This document shows, piece by piece, positions 18,022-26,339 of a stretch of 64,000 bases of DNA; position 1 is the first letter of the stretch; every line of letters begins with the position of its first letter. Below the pieces are notes generated by a model. It worked only from the letters and a program-made list of their open reading frames with translations. It was not told where the DNA came from and did not search any database. The translations under genes were made by a program, and so were the position numbers. This DNA is from Flammeovirga yaeyamensis (GTDB taxonomy: Bacteria > Bacteroidota > Bacteroidia > Cytophagales > Flammeovirgaceae): the NCBI RefSeq assembly GCF_018736045.1, contig NZ_CP076132.1, forward strand, positions 858,001-922,000, in the 5' to 3' direction.

Positions 18022-18094
18022 CTATGATTGAGTATTGGATTCCGTTGTTTTTACTTTCTTAAATCTAGTATATTAGATAAGGAAAAAGTAAAAC

Positions 18095-19057
18095 ATGGAA
18101 TATCAATATATTATAGATGGAGACGAGCTTGCTCAAGAAGCTTCGTATAAAAAAGTAGCCAAAGATCTCAAAGGGGAATGGGATGGAGAACATCTTAAAG
18201 TGGAGAATAGTTGGTGTGAAATTGATGCTCATTCTTTCTATTATTTAGATGGGATGTACATTTCTATATCTGATTTATTGTTTAAAAAGCCTGTATTATT
18301 TAGAAGCAATAGACAAAGTGATGATCAACCTTACTTTGCCTTAAAAATTGGTTTCACAGGTACGTTTTTGAGTGATAATGAATCAAAAGATTTTAATAAC
18401 CTAGGTGTGTTTTTCTATAATTCTACTCAAAATTTTGAAGTTGAATATCCTGTTGATACTAGATGTCAGTGGGTGTCAATTATATTCTCTAAAGAGTTAT
18501 TCGAAAGATTTATGGGAGAACAAACCAATAAGATTACGGATTTAGTAAACGATACTTCTGCTTGGTTTAAATACTTTCCATTGGATATAGAAATAGAAAA
18601 TTTAGTAAGAGCCTTGTTTTTCAATTTGGATAAAAAAAGAAGAAGACCCATTTATTTCTTTACCAAGCCTCTTGAAATCATTAGTCTAATTCGAGAGAAA
18701 ATGGATAAAGAAGCGAGTGGGTTTAAGAAAAATATTCATGAAGACGATCTCAAAATCATGATGCAATTGAAAGAACAATATCTATCTGATTTCACTAAGC
18801 AACCGAATTTATCAGATTTAAGTTTTAAGTACGGCATGAGCATCTCTAAGTTGAACCGTGTCTTCAAATCAATTTTTGATAAACCTATTCTTCAGTTTTA
18901 CAATCAACAGAAAATAGAAGAGGCTTACCGACAGATCAACCGAACCAATAAAAGTATCACTGAAATTTCTATGGATCTCAACTTTACCAATGTAGGCTAT
19001 ATGAGTAAGATGTTTAAAGATGCATATGGTTTTCCTCCGTCAGAATTAAGGAATTAG
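18095..19057 (+). CDS. AraC-family transcriptional regulator
   Basis: DNA-binding regulator of 320 residues. The C-terminal AraC/XylS domain (about 225-320) has two helix-turn-helix units: LSDLSFKYGMSISKLNRVF, then ITEISMDLNFTNVGYMSKMF ending in the usual YGFPPSELRN. The N-terminal 200 residues are not recognised and probably bind a ligand or form dimers. It sits downstream of the porin operon, separated by a terminator, and could control that operon or the following acyltransferase. Nothing in the sequence identifies its inducer. Confidence 0.9.
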   Translation: MEYQYIIDGDELAQEASYKKVAKDLKGEWDGEHLKVENSWCEIDAHSFYYLDGMYISISDLLFKKPVLFRSNRQSDDQPYFALKIGFTGTFLSDNESKDFNNLGVFFYNSTQNFEVEYPVDTRCQWVSIIFSKELFERFMGEQTNKITDLVNDTSAWFKYFPLDIEIENLVRALFFNLDKKRRRPIYFFTKPLEIISLIREKMDKEASGFKKNIHEDDLKIMMQLKEQYLSDFTKQPNLSDLSFKYGMSISKLNRVFKSIFDKPILQFYNQQKIEEAYRQINRTNKSITEISMDLNFTNVGYMSKMFKDAYGFPPSELRN

Positions 19058-19126
19058 AAATTTTGATCATCAACTTTAAAAAAGTGTTTCAATAAATTGC
19101 AGTAAATTACTTAACTAACCTATTTA

Positions 19127-20248
19127 ATGAGTCAATCAACAAATAAACATTTCGAAATTTTAGACGGAATGAGGGGAGTAGCTGCCATCATTGTTGTCGC
19201 TTTTCATATCCTTGAAGCTTTCGCATTAGGTGATCGAAAGTCTCAAATTATTAACCACGGTTATTTGGCTGTGGATTTCTTCTTTGTTTTATCTGGTTTT
19301 GTGATCGGTTATGCTTATGATAATCGATGGGATAAAATGACTTTAGGAGGATTCTTTAAAAGAAGAATTATTCGATTGCAACCCATGGTGATTATGGGGT
19401 CGATCATTGGAGCAGCGACTTTTTATCTACAAGCATCCCCAGAGTTATATGCAAATTTAGCTTCCACAGAAGTAAAAGATGTGATTATTGTAATGCTTAT
19501 TGGTTTTACAATGATTCCTGTTGGAAGATCTTTTGATGTGAGAGGATGGGGAGAGATGTATCCCTTAAATGGACCGGGTTGGACGTTGTTCTTCGAATAT
19601 ATCGCTTACACTTTATATGCACTTATTTTAAGAAGATTACCAAATATCATTCTTATGATATTAGCAGGTATCGCAGCGGGCTTCTTGATTCACCTTTCTG
19701 TCACTGCAGATACGGGAACTGTAGCTGGGGGCTGGTCATTAGATCCTGAACAACTAAAAGTTGGAATGATTCGCTTATCGTATCCCTTCTTATCAGGTTT
19801 GTTATTATCTAGATTTATGAAGAGAACTCATATCAAACATTCCTTCTTGATAAGTAGCATCTTGATGGCATTGGTCTTATCGCTTCCAAGATTAGGAGGA
19901 GATACCAATTGGATAAACGGTTTATACGAAGCCTTAGTCATCATCTTTATTTTCCCATTGATCGTTTATTTAGGAGCAAATGGAGAAATCAAAAATGAGA
20001 AAGCAAGAAAGTTTGCCAAATTCTTAGGCGACATTTCTTATCCAATTTACATCACTCATTATGCCTTTATTTATATGTATACTGCATTTGTATTTAATGA
20101 GGTATTACCAGAAAAACAAAACTACGGTCTAGCTGCAGTTTATGGTGTACTTACATTTGTCGTATCCATCTTAGTGGCTTACTTATCTGTTAAGTTTTAC
20201 GACGAGCCATTGAGAAAATGGTGGAGTAAAAAGTGGCTGAAGAGCTAA
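19127..20248 (+). CDS. Membrane acyltransferase, family 3 (OafA/YrhL type)
   Basis: Integral membrane acyltransferase of 373 residues with about ten hydrophobic helices. The N-terminal signature LDGMRGVAAIIVVAFHI carries the conserved histidine, followed by GYLAVDFFFVLSGFVIGYAY. These proteins transfer acetyl or other acyl groups to sugars of exopolysaccharide, lipopolysaccharide or other acceptors at the cytoplasmic membrane. It lies 69 bases after the AraC gene and has its own terminator. The acceptor is unknown. Confidence 0.92.
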   Translation: MSQSTNKHFEILDGMRGVAAIIVVAFHILEAFALGDRKSQIINHGYLAVDFFFVLSGFVIGYAYDNRWDKMTLGGFFKRRIIRLQPMVIMGSIIGAATFYLQASPELYANLASTEVKDVIIVMLIGFTMIPVGRSFDVRGWGEMYPLNGPGWTLFFEYIAYTLYALILRRLPNIILMILAGIAAGFLIHLSVTADTGTVAGGWSLDPEQLKVGMIRLSYPFLSGLLLSRFMKRTHIKHSFLISSILMALVLSLPRLGGDTNWINGLYEALVIIFIFPLIVYLGANGEIKNEKARKFAKFLGDISYPIYITHYAFIYMYTAFVFNEVLPEKQNYGLAAVYGVLTFVVSILVAYLSVKFYDEPLRKWWSKKWLKS

Positions 20249-20265
20249 ATCAACAAAAAAATAAG

Positions 20266-20307
20266 CTGGGTTTGATGACACTGAATTTATCAAACTCAGT
20301 TTTTTTA
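20266..20307 (+). terminator. Acyltransferase terminator
   Basis: CTGGGTTTGAT (20266-20276) pairs with ATCAAACTCAG (20289-20299, one G-U pair), followed by a T run. Confidence 0.85.
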
Positions 20308-20406
20308 TTTCTATAAAGAAAAACTAACTGATAATTGAAAATATAATTTTTGATTAAGCTGAGTTATTTACTGAATAAACAAATCTTCAATTTAAACCAA
20401 TTTCTA

Positions 20407-21510
20407 ATGCGTTACTATTTTCAAATCATTGTATGCATCCTATTTATTTCTTGCAGCACAAAGCCTAAAAAGCAAACTCAAATCGATTTTACCACTGTAG
20501 ACTCCTTTTTCATTGTAAAAGAAAAACTTCAAAAAGAAGAATTGCCATCAGAAGAGGAATGGGATCAACTATTTAATTCTACTGGGTATAAAGTAGCCGG
20601 CAGAGATCAAAGTAGAGAAGGATATATCAAGTTGATAAAATTGGCCTATTACCCTCCATCACAAAGTGAAAAAGACAGTATTTTACAGTTCACGCTCAAG
20701 GAGGATCTATCTAACATGCAAGATTATTTTCTAAAAATAACTTTAGAAAACTTCATCAAAGTAGGTGAAATGGAGAAAGAACTTCTCACTTATAGAGAAC
20801 AGTACGATTTTGATCAAAAAATTGATGCAGCAAAGGAAAAACTAAAAGGCTTTTTAATTGACCCAACAGATTCTTTAATCACAGTTCCATCTATTAGTGC
20901 GGCTATCTTTGAACCAGAAGCCTATGCTTATCCATCAGGAATTGTAATTGACTTAAACAAAGCGTTTCAAGATCCAGATGAGGAACTTATAGGTTTTTTC
21001 TCTCATGAGTTGTATCATATGTACAGAAGTAAATTCGAAAATAAAGAATATGCCAATTATAATGGTTTTACAAGAGCGATAGAGAAACTTCATAATGAGG
21101 GCGTTGCCGATTTAATTGATAAACAAGATACAGTCTTTCAGTCTGCACTTTATCCCAAACAATTTACTGATATCTATGGAGAGGCCTTTATTTCGACCAA
21201 TCAAACATTGGAACAATTTGATGAACTTACATGTAAGTTTGTTAAAGGCGAAGTTTCTGAAGAAGAATACAATTCTACTACTCAAAATATGTTTGTATTT
21301 GGAGGACATCCGAATGGTTTTTCTATGACACGATCAATCGTGAAAAATGGACAAAAAGAAGCTTTAGTTGCGAATTTTGCAAACTCATTAGCGTTTATCA
21401 GATTATATAATGAAGCTGCGAAAGTACAAAGCAAATATGTATTTAGCGATGAACTAATGGCGTATGTAGATCAACTCGATGATCAGTTTTTTGAAAATAA
21501 AAATATGTAA
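20407..21510 (+). CDS. Zinc-metallopeptidase-like lipoprotein
   Basis: Predicted lipoprotein of 367 residues with Cys16 in the lipobox (LFISC). ATG 20407 is chosen because the signal peptide begins there; an upstream TTG only adds a non-signal extension. A gluzincin-type zinc site is visible: HELYH in GFFSHELYHMYRS, and about 30 residues later NEGVADLID, which supplies a downstream glutamate. This resembles the DUF5700-like group of putative zinc peptidases. The function is otherwise unknown. It is a single gene followed by a terminator. Confidence 0.75.
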   Translation: MRYYFQIIVCILFISCSTKPKKQTQIDFTTVDSFFIVKEKLQKEELPSEEEWDQLFNSTGYKVAGRDQSREGYIKLIKLAYYPPSQSEKDSILQFTLKEDLSNMQDYFLKITLENFIKVGEMEKELLTYREQYDFDQKIDAAKEKLKGFLIDPTDSLITVPSISAAIFEPEAYAYPSGIVIDLNKAFQDPDEELIGFFSHELYHMYRSKFENKEYANYNGFTRAIEKLHNEGVADLIDKQDTVFQSALYPKQFTDIYGEAFISTNQTLEQFDELTCKFVKGEVSEEEYNSTTQNMFVFGGHPNGFSMTRSIVKNGQKEALVANFANSLAFIRLYNEAAKVQSKYVFSDELMAYVDQLDDQFFENKNM

Positions 21511-21551
21511 CAATCAGAGATGATTGTATAAGTCATTCATCAAATAAAATG

Positions 21552-21585
21552 AAGAGGTTATGTTTAACATGACCTCTTTTATTTT
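21552..21585 (+). terminator. Terminator after the zinc-peptidase-like gene
   Basis: AAGAGGTTATG (21552-21562) pairs with CATGACCTCTT (21568-21578) with one mismatch, followed by TTATTTT. Confidence 0.75.
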
Positions 21586-21613
21586 GTGGTGAATAATTAT
21601 TCATTTATATTTG
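21583..21613 (+). promoter_or_regulatory. Strong promoter of the DoxX-family gene
   Basis: TTTG at 21583-21586, exactly 19 bases, then TATATTTG at 21606-21613: an almost ideal Bacteroidota housekeeping promoter. The gene starts 35 bases further on. Confidence 0.7.
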
Positions 21614-21627
21614 TATCGCGCACGATA
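21614..21627. promoter_or_regulatory. Inverted repeat over the DoxX start site
   Basis: TATCG-CGCA-CGATA lies immediately after the -7 box, across the expected transcription start. A repressor bound here would block transcription. No regulator gene is adjacent. Confidence 0.5.
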
Positions 21628-21647
21628 TAAATATAAAAAACTTAATT

Positions 21648-22082
21648 ATGAATCAGATAAAAACAACAACGACACAAAATATCTTTAGAGTTTTATTAGG
21701 AGCAGCAATGCTTTATGCAGGCATTGGTCACATGACTTTCAGAAGAATAGCGTTCCAAGCGCAAGTACCAACCTGGTTAACAACCGATGAAGCCTTTGTC
21801 GACTTTGTAGTATTGGCTTCTGGAGTAGTAGAAATTCTATTTGGTTTATTGATGATCTACGGAAGAAATTTTAAAGTTCAAACGGGTATAGCATTAGCCG
21901 TTTTCTATATTTTGATATTTCCCGGTAACATCAATCAATATGTGAATGGGATAGATTCTTTTGGATTAAATACAGATAATAAACGACTCATTCGTCTATT
22001 CTTCCAACCTCTTTTAGTGCTTTGGGCATTGAGGTCATCTGGAGGATGGAAATATCTGATGGAAAGAAAAAGAACGAAATAA
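21648..22082 (+). CDS. DoxX-family membrane protein
   Basis: Small integral membrane protein (144 residues) with four predicted helices and the early motif LLGAAMLYAGIGHMTF seen in DoxX-like proteins. The members are poorly defined; some are linked to quinone or thiol redox reactions in the membrane. It has its own well-formed promoter with an inverted repeat at the start site, so it looks inducible. A second, more distant DoxX-like protein is encoded at 25289-25657. It is followed by the GH86 gene after a 156-base gap, and no functional link is evident. Confidence 0.8.
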   Translation: MNQIKTTTTQNIFRVLLGAAMLYAGIGHMTFRRIAFQAQVPTWLTTDEAFVDFVVLASGVVEILFGLLMIYGRNFKVQTGIALAVFYILIFPGNINQYVNGIDSFGLNTDNKRLIRLFFQPLLVLWALRSSGGWKYLMERKRTK

Positions 22083-22238
22083 ACCACCTCTAGAGTAGAA
22101 AATTTTTCGACTCATAAATAACTGAACAATCACTTTCCCCCCTTTATTTCAAGAATTTATCTTACAAACAGAGGAGAAGGTGATTGTAATTTTGGCTTGT
22201 TAGCATGAAATGAATTTATTCAACTAAACTTATTTGAT

Positions 22239-24434
22239 ATGAACTACAAGCCTCTACTTTTTATCACTTTACTGATGTATAGTTTCTTTTCTATTGGACA
22301 AGATACTGTCGATATCAACCTTAATATAAAACACCTTGTCGGTAACAGTGCAGAATTTGACCGATCAAAATACATGGTGTTTCATGAAAGTATTACCGGA
22401 AATGAATGGGATAGTGATGAGCAACGAGCATCATTTTTAAATGATTATGACATTTATTTAGGAAGAACTAATGGAGCGATCGTTTGGGAATTTAATCAGG
22501 TGAGACAAGACCCCAACAAAGCGGGATGGCCTGATATTTCTCATATGCAAGAAAAGGGACAACAGTCAAAAAACAACTATGCTTCCAAAACAGCTGCACA
22601 TTCTTTAGAGCACCGAGAGATCAATATGATGGAAGGTGGACAAATGTGGCCTATGTATCCGAACGGTCAAGAAACCACTCCAAGTTCTTGCTGTAGTGAT
22701 GCAACCCCTTGGTCATACGAAGGAACAGAAGCGGTAGCAGAATTCTATAGTAATTACCTTACCCATTACTTTGGAGAGGGCGGTACTACAGGTAAACAAA
22801 AACCTAAATTAGTAGAAGTATTGAACGAGCCGTTTGTAAAAGCCAATCAGTACAATACAACCAATAGAGAAATTGCAGAGATGCATAATGTAGTAGCCAA
22901 ACGAATTAAAAAGGATCACCCAGATGTAATGGTGGGAGGTTATACTGCTGCACATCCAGCTTTCGAAGATCACGATTTCGGACATTGGGAAGGTAACTGG
23001 AAAATGTTTATTGACGTTGCCGGAGAAGAAATGGACTTCTTTTCTTTTCACTTATACGATTATGTAGGGGACAATACGACCATGATCGAAAGACAACGAA
23101 AAGGAAGCAACATCGAAGCCATTATGGATATGATTAACCATTACTCCATGATTAAATTAGGTGAAGTAAAACCTTGGTCGATATCAGAATACGGTTGGTT
23201 CTGTCCAAGTTGCGACGGACCTTATTATGCCGAAAGAGATTGGTACAACGTTCGTTCATTTTCATCAATGATGATGCAATTAATGGAAAGACAGGATCAG
23301 ATTATCAATGCCATTCCATTTTTATTAACCAAAGCTTCTTGGGCACACAACAAAGCAGAAGACGAATACAATTCCTATGGCCCTCGTTTGTTGAGAGAAA
23401 TTGGCGAGGTAGAAGGTGAGCCGTCTCATCCAGGTTATGTGTATACGGATTTATTGAAATTCTTCGAATTATGGACAAATGTTAAGGGTACGAGAGTGGA
23501 TACTAAACCCACAGATTTTGATTTACTTTCTGATGCTTACATCAATGGAAATAAGTTGTATTTGATATTAAGTAACCTCGACCCGGAAGTAAAGAAGGTG
23601 CAACTTAATATCGGTAATATCACTGATTATCCAATTAGCGAATTGATGGTAAAACATGCTTATGAATCCAATTTATTGACACAATTGGATACGACTTATT
23701 TCACAGATCATCTTTCTGAAGTAGAGTTGGGATCAGAAGCAACAATGATTTTAGAATATACATTTACCAATGATGTAACAATCGATGAGTTGAAAAAAGA
23801 ACAAATGTTCTATGCAGAAACTTATCTTCAGCCAATTGTAGCCAATCAAGAAGTATCCTTCCAAGTAAATAATGTAGCAATTGAAGAAAACGGAGAAGCG
23901 ATTCTTAGAATTGGTTTAGGTAGAGATCCAGGAAAATCATTAAAACCAACAGTGAAAATCAATGGTACTACACTTCAAACACCAACGAATTGGAAAGGAG
24001 ATGACCAACCTGCAAGGGACCGTTTCTTTGGAGTATTAGAGATTCCTGTAGATTATAAATTGTTACAGTCTAATAACACAGTTTCTGTTTCATTCAATGA
24101 TGATGGTGGACATATCACCACACTTATTTTAAAGACGTACGCTTTATCCATTCCGGTGGAAAGATCAGCATTTAACATGGGAAACGGTGATGAACCTTTG
24201 GGTTTAGAAAATCAACTAGAGAGGTTGAATGTATATCCCGTTCCAAGCGATAGTATGATTAAGTTATCAGGTATTGATGGAGAAACAAAATGTAGTGTGA
24301 TTTCATTATCGGGAAAGATTTTATTTACCACACATCAAAAAGTAATAGACATTTCCAAGCTAAATGTTGGGGTGTATATTCTGAATGTGGAAACATCAAA
24401 AGGGATGGTTTCGAGAAAAATTATTAAAAAATAG
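22239..24434 (+). CDS. GH86 beta-agarase/porphyranase with T9SS tail
   Basis: Secreted endo-acting glycoside hydrolase (731 residues) expected to cut agarose or porphyran of red algae. A signal peptide (about 1-20, FFSIGQ) is followed by a (beta/alpha)8 catalytic domain. The likely acid/base is Glu197 in EVLNEPF and the nucleophile is Glu317 in SISEYGW, both strongly GH86-like. Beta-sandwich regions follow. The C-terminal 75 residues are a T9SS type A sorting domain (NVYPVPSD ... GVYILNVE), so the enzyme is exported and attached to the cell surface. No SusC/D pair, sulfatase or second agarase is nearby, so it is an isolated gene. Agarase versus porphyranase cannot be decided here. Confidence 0.88.
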   Translation: MNYKPLLFITLLMYSFFSIGQDTVDINLNIKHLVGNSAEFDRSKYMVFHESITGNEWDSDEQRASFLNDYDIYLGRTNGAIVWEFNQVRQDPNKAGWPDISHMQEKGQQSKNNYASKTAAHSLEHREINMMEGGQMWPMYPNGQETTPSSCCSDATPWSYEGTEAVAEFYSNYLTHYFGEGGTTGKQKPKLVEVLNEPFVKANQYNTTNREIAEMHNVVAKRIKKDHPDVMVGGYTAAHPAFEDHDFGHWEGNWKMFIDVAGEEMDFFSFHLYDYVGDNTTMIERQRKGSNIEAIMDMINHYSMIKLGEVKPWSISEYGWFCPSCDGPYYAERDWYNVRSFSSMMMQLMERQDQIINAIPFLLTKASWAHNKAEDEYNSYGPRLLREIGEVEGEPSHPGYVYTDLLKFFELWTNVKGTRVDTKPTDFDLLSDAYINGNKLYLILSNLDPEVKKVQLNIGNITDYPISELMVKHAYESNLLTQLDTTYFTDHLSEVELGSEATMILEYTFTNDVTIDELKKEQMFYAETYLQPIVANQEVSFQVNNVAIEENGEAILRIGLGRDPGKSLKPTVKINGTTLQTPTNWKGDDQPARDRFFGVLEIPVDYKLLQSNNTVSVSFNDDGGHITTLILKTYALSIPVERSAFNMGNGDEPLGLENQLERLNVYPVPSDSMIKLSGIDGETKCSVISLSGKILFTTHQKVIDISKLNVGVYILNVETSKGMVSRKIIKK

Positions 24435-24766
24435 ATAAAGAATAGTCTCTTAGATTAAAGCATTTCTTGTTTTCAATAAAAAATTGGAAATGCTTTATTT
24501 ATTAGATCACAAAACAAAATTAAGCTCAATTATCTTATCGAATGCGTTAAATATTAACGAAATCAACCCGTAAATTGGTGATTGATATTAATTTAATATG
24601 ATGGGAGTTATATTCTCATTACCTTTATAGTGCATAAGGTAGACGAATCCGTCTACACATGACTAAATGATTATTTTTCATTTTCCATCTCGAATTTTCT
24701 AAGATTCATATTTTAAATGTTCATACTTATTTAGTTACACTTGGCAAAACACATTAAAAAATCATA
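24435..24766. other. Leader region of the cold-shock-domain gene
   Basis: No gene is seen. It starts with the GH86 terminator. A perfect stem GTAGACG/CGTCTAC (24639-24656, 4-base loop) lies about 110 bases before the next start. The rest is AT-rich. A long untranslated leader would suit a cold-shock-type gene, but nothing here proves it. Confidence 0.4.
24457..24500 (+). terminator. GH86 terminator
   Basis: AAAGCATTTC (24457-24466) pairs with GAAATGCTTT (24487-24496), followed by ATTT. Confidence 0.7.
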
Positions 24767-25219
24767 ATGGCAAAATCGCAACAAGCATTTAATAAGTTAG
24801 AAAAGCAGAAGAAAAAAGCAAAAAAGAAGCAAGACAAACTTGCTAAGAGAGAAGAGAACAAAAAGAACAAGACAAAAGGAGCCGATCTTGAAAGCATGAT
24901 GGCATACGTGGATGAGTTTGGAAATATTGTTGACACTCCTCCAGATCCAACTGAAGAGAAAGAAGAAATCAAATTAGAAGATATTCAGATCTCTGTTTCA
25001 AGAAATAACGAAGAGCCTTCAAAGAAAAAGGGTAAAGTTGAATTCTTTAATCCTGATAAAGGTTTTGGGTTCATCATCGAAAAGGAAAGAAGACAAAAAC
25101 TATTCTTCCATATCAATGATGTTGAAAAAGGCTTTGATATTAAAGATAACGATTTTGTTGAGTTCGATATTCAAGATACTCCTCGAGGAAAAGCTTGTGC
25201 GAATGTAACAAAAGCATAA
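24767..25219 (+). CDS. Cold-shock-domain RNA-binding protein with basic N-terminal extension
   Basis: Cytoplasmic nucleic-acid-binding protein of 150 residues. The C-terminal 65 residues are a cold-shock domain with KGFGFI (98-103) and LFFHI (112-116), the RNP1 and RNP2 motifs. The first 38 residues are extremely Lys-rich and probably form a charged helix (KLEKQKKKAKKKQDKLAKRE). A short acidic linker joins them. Similar Lys-rich extended cold-shock proteins are known in Bacteroidota. Roles in RNA chaperoning or translation are likely but not specific. A very strong terminator follows. Confidence 0.9.
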   Translation: MAKSQQAFNKLEKQKKKAKKKQDKLAKREENKKNKTKGADLESMMAYVDEFGNIVDTPPDPTEEKEEIKLEDIQISVSRNNEEPSKKKGKVEFFNPDKGFGFIIEKERRQKLFFHINDVEKGFDIKDNDFVEFDIQDTPRGKACANVTKA

Positions 25220-25221
25220 AT

Positions 25222-25265
25222 AAAAACTCCTTTGATGATGAAAACATCAAAGGAGTTTTTTTATT
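25222..25265. terminator. Bidirectional terminator
   Basis: A perfect 16-bp stem, AAAAACTCCTTTGATG (25222-25237) with its complement (25245-25260), lies between two convergent genes. T runs are present on both strands. Confidence 0.92.
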
Positions 25266-25288
25266 GCAATTCTACATTCCTTCCTAGC

Positions 25289-25657
25289 TTAGGCTTTTTC
25301 TGCTTCTATTTTTTTCACAAGGAAGTAAGAAGTACTCATAAGTACTAGACCAATTACTGCTCCCCATTGTTCGCCATCGCTTACATTTAAGTGAGCAAAA
25401 ACGGCAAGTAAAAGATTGAAAGTGAACCCAGCGTAAGCCCATTCTCTTAATACTTTAGATTTAGTCTGCCATATACCAATTACCCCAAGTACTTTGGCTG
25501 TAGCCATGTAGTAAATTAGATTAGGAGGGAAGCCCATTGCTTCGAAAAATCCTACCACCATTTCATGTTGGAAAATGTAGTTGGCTACACCTCCCATAAT
25601 AAGTAAAGAAAATAAACCAGTAACTACGTAATAGAAGATTTTGTTCTTGTTTTTCAT
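25289..25657 (-). CDS. DoxX-like membrane protein under MarR control
   Basis: Four-helix membrane protein of 122 residues resembling the DoxX-like family (PF13564 type): GGVANYIFQHE, then FPPNLIYYMATAKVLGVIGIW. It lies 84 bases after a marR gene on the same strand. It has its own operator: a 20-bp perfect palindrome at 25692-25711 beside a TACATTTA -7-like box (25678-25685, read on the minus strand). MarR proteins often control such membrane proteins in response to quinones, phenolics or electrophiles, so a detoxification role is plausible but unproven. Confidence 0.82.
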   Translation of the reverse strand: MKNKNKIFYYVVTGLFSLLIMGGVANYIFQHEMVVGFFEAMGFPPNLIYYMATAKVLGVIGIWQTKSKVLREWAYAGFTFNLLLAVFAHLNVSDGEQWGAVIGLVLMSTSYFLVKKIEAEKA

Positions 25658-25691
25658 AACGATTAAAGTTGAGTATTTAAATGTACTGTTA

Positions 25692-25711
25692 TTATTTTAC
25701 ATGTAAAATAA
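25692..25711. promoter_or_regulatory. Palindromic MarR operator, doxX-like promoter
   Basis: TTATTTTACATGTAAAATAA is a perfect 20-bp palindrome placed 6 bases upstream of the -7-like box of the DoxX-like gene. The same core occurs before the marR gene. Confidence 0.75.
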
Positions 25712-25741
25712 ATTATTTTTAAAAAACACGCGATTTGCGTG

Positions 25742-26194
25742 TTATCCTCTAAGGCGATCTAAAACATCACTTGCTTGAGCTGCTTCTTCCTCCGAGATAT
25801 TTTCAAGGAACCGAAAGATCGTGTCCTTTTGATCTAGTTCATCAATTTCTTTTAAAAGATCGAGACCTTTCTGAGAAATCTTAACGAAAACTACTCTTCG
25901 ATCTGAATCACTTCTTTTTCTTTCGATTAACTCTTTATCCAGAAGTTTATCAGCCAACCGGGTAGTATTCGGTGTTTTTTCTATCATCAGAGATTTGACA
26001 TCATGCATATTTTTCCAATCTCCAGCCCCTCTTAGAATTCTCAGAATATTAAATTGTTGCGTGGACAATCCATAAGGCTTAAACATTTGAGCGGTGATGT
26101 TATTCAACCAATTTGAGGTATAAATCAAATTAGTGATAAACCGATGTTTATCATTTTGAAACTTAGATTTTATAACATCATCTATACGTTGCAT
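25742..26194 (-). CDS. MarR-family repressor
   Basis: Winged-helix regulator of 150 residues. The DNA-binding region holds LSTQQFNILRILRGAG, an SLMIEKTPNTTRLADKLLDKELI recognition segment and the wing ERKRSDSDRRVVFVKIS with the usual DxR motif. It precedes the DoxX-like membrane protein gene. Matching palindromes lie at both promoters, a strong sign that it regulates itself and its neighbour. The ligand is unknown. Confidence 0.93.
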   Translation of the reverse strand: MQRIDDVIKSKFQNDKHRFITNLIYTSNWLNNITAQMFKPYGLSTQQFNILRILRGAGDWKNMHDVKSLMIEKTPNTTRLADKLLDKELIERKRSDSDRRVVFVKISQKGLDLLKEIDELDQKDTIFRFLENISEEEAAQASDVLDRLRG

Positions 26195-26230
26195 TTTCTC
26201 TTTTTTGATAAGTAATGATTGATTACATCA

Positions 26231-26263
26231 CAAACATAGTAATTATATTTTACATGTAAAATA
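26231..26263 (-). promoter_or_regulatory. marR promoter with operator
   Basis: A -7 box TATGTTTG (minus strand, 26231-26238) has the palindrome TATTTTACATGTAAAATA (26246-26263) starting 7 bases upstream of it, at about -22 to -40. The arrangement nearly matches that at the DoxX-like gene. A partial extra half-site lies at 26265-26277. Confidence 0.72.
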
Positions 26264-26277
26264 ATTTTATGTAAAAT

Positions 26278-26313
26278 AAAAAGAGAATACCTCAAATTGA
26301 GGCACTCTCTTTT
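26278..26313 (-). terminator. Terminator of the ABC transporter operon
   Basis: AAAAAGAGA (26278-26286) pairs with the TCTCTTTT arm (26306-26313), with an inner CTCA/TGAG helix. A T-rich tract follows on the minus strand. Confidence 0.65.
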
Positions 26314-26339
26314 AGATCGGTTATGGAACATGGAACTAA

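Noticed and set aside
20350-20406. TTG start for the zinc-peptidase-like lipoprotein
   Set aside because: The signal peptide and lipobox begin at the ATG at 20407; the added residues would disrupt the signal.
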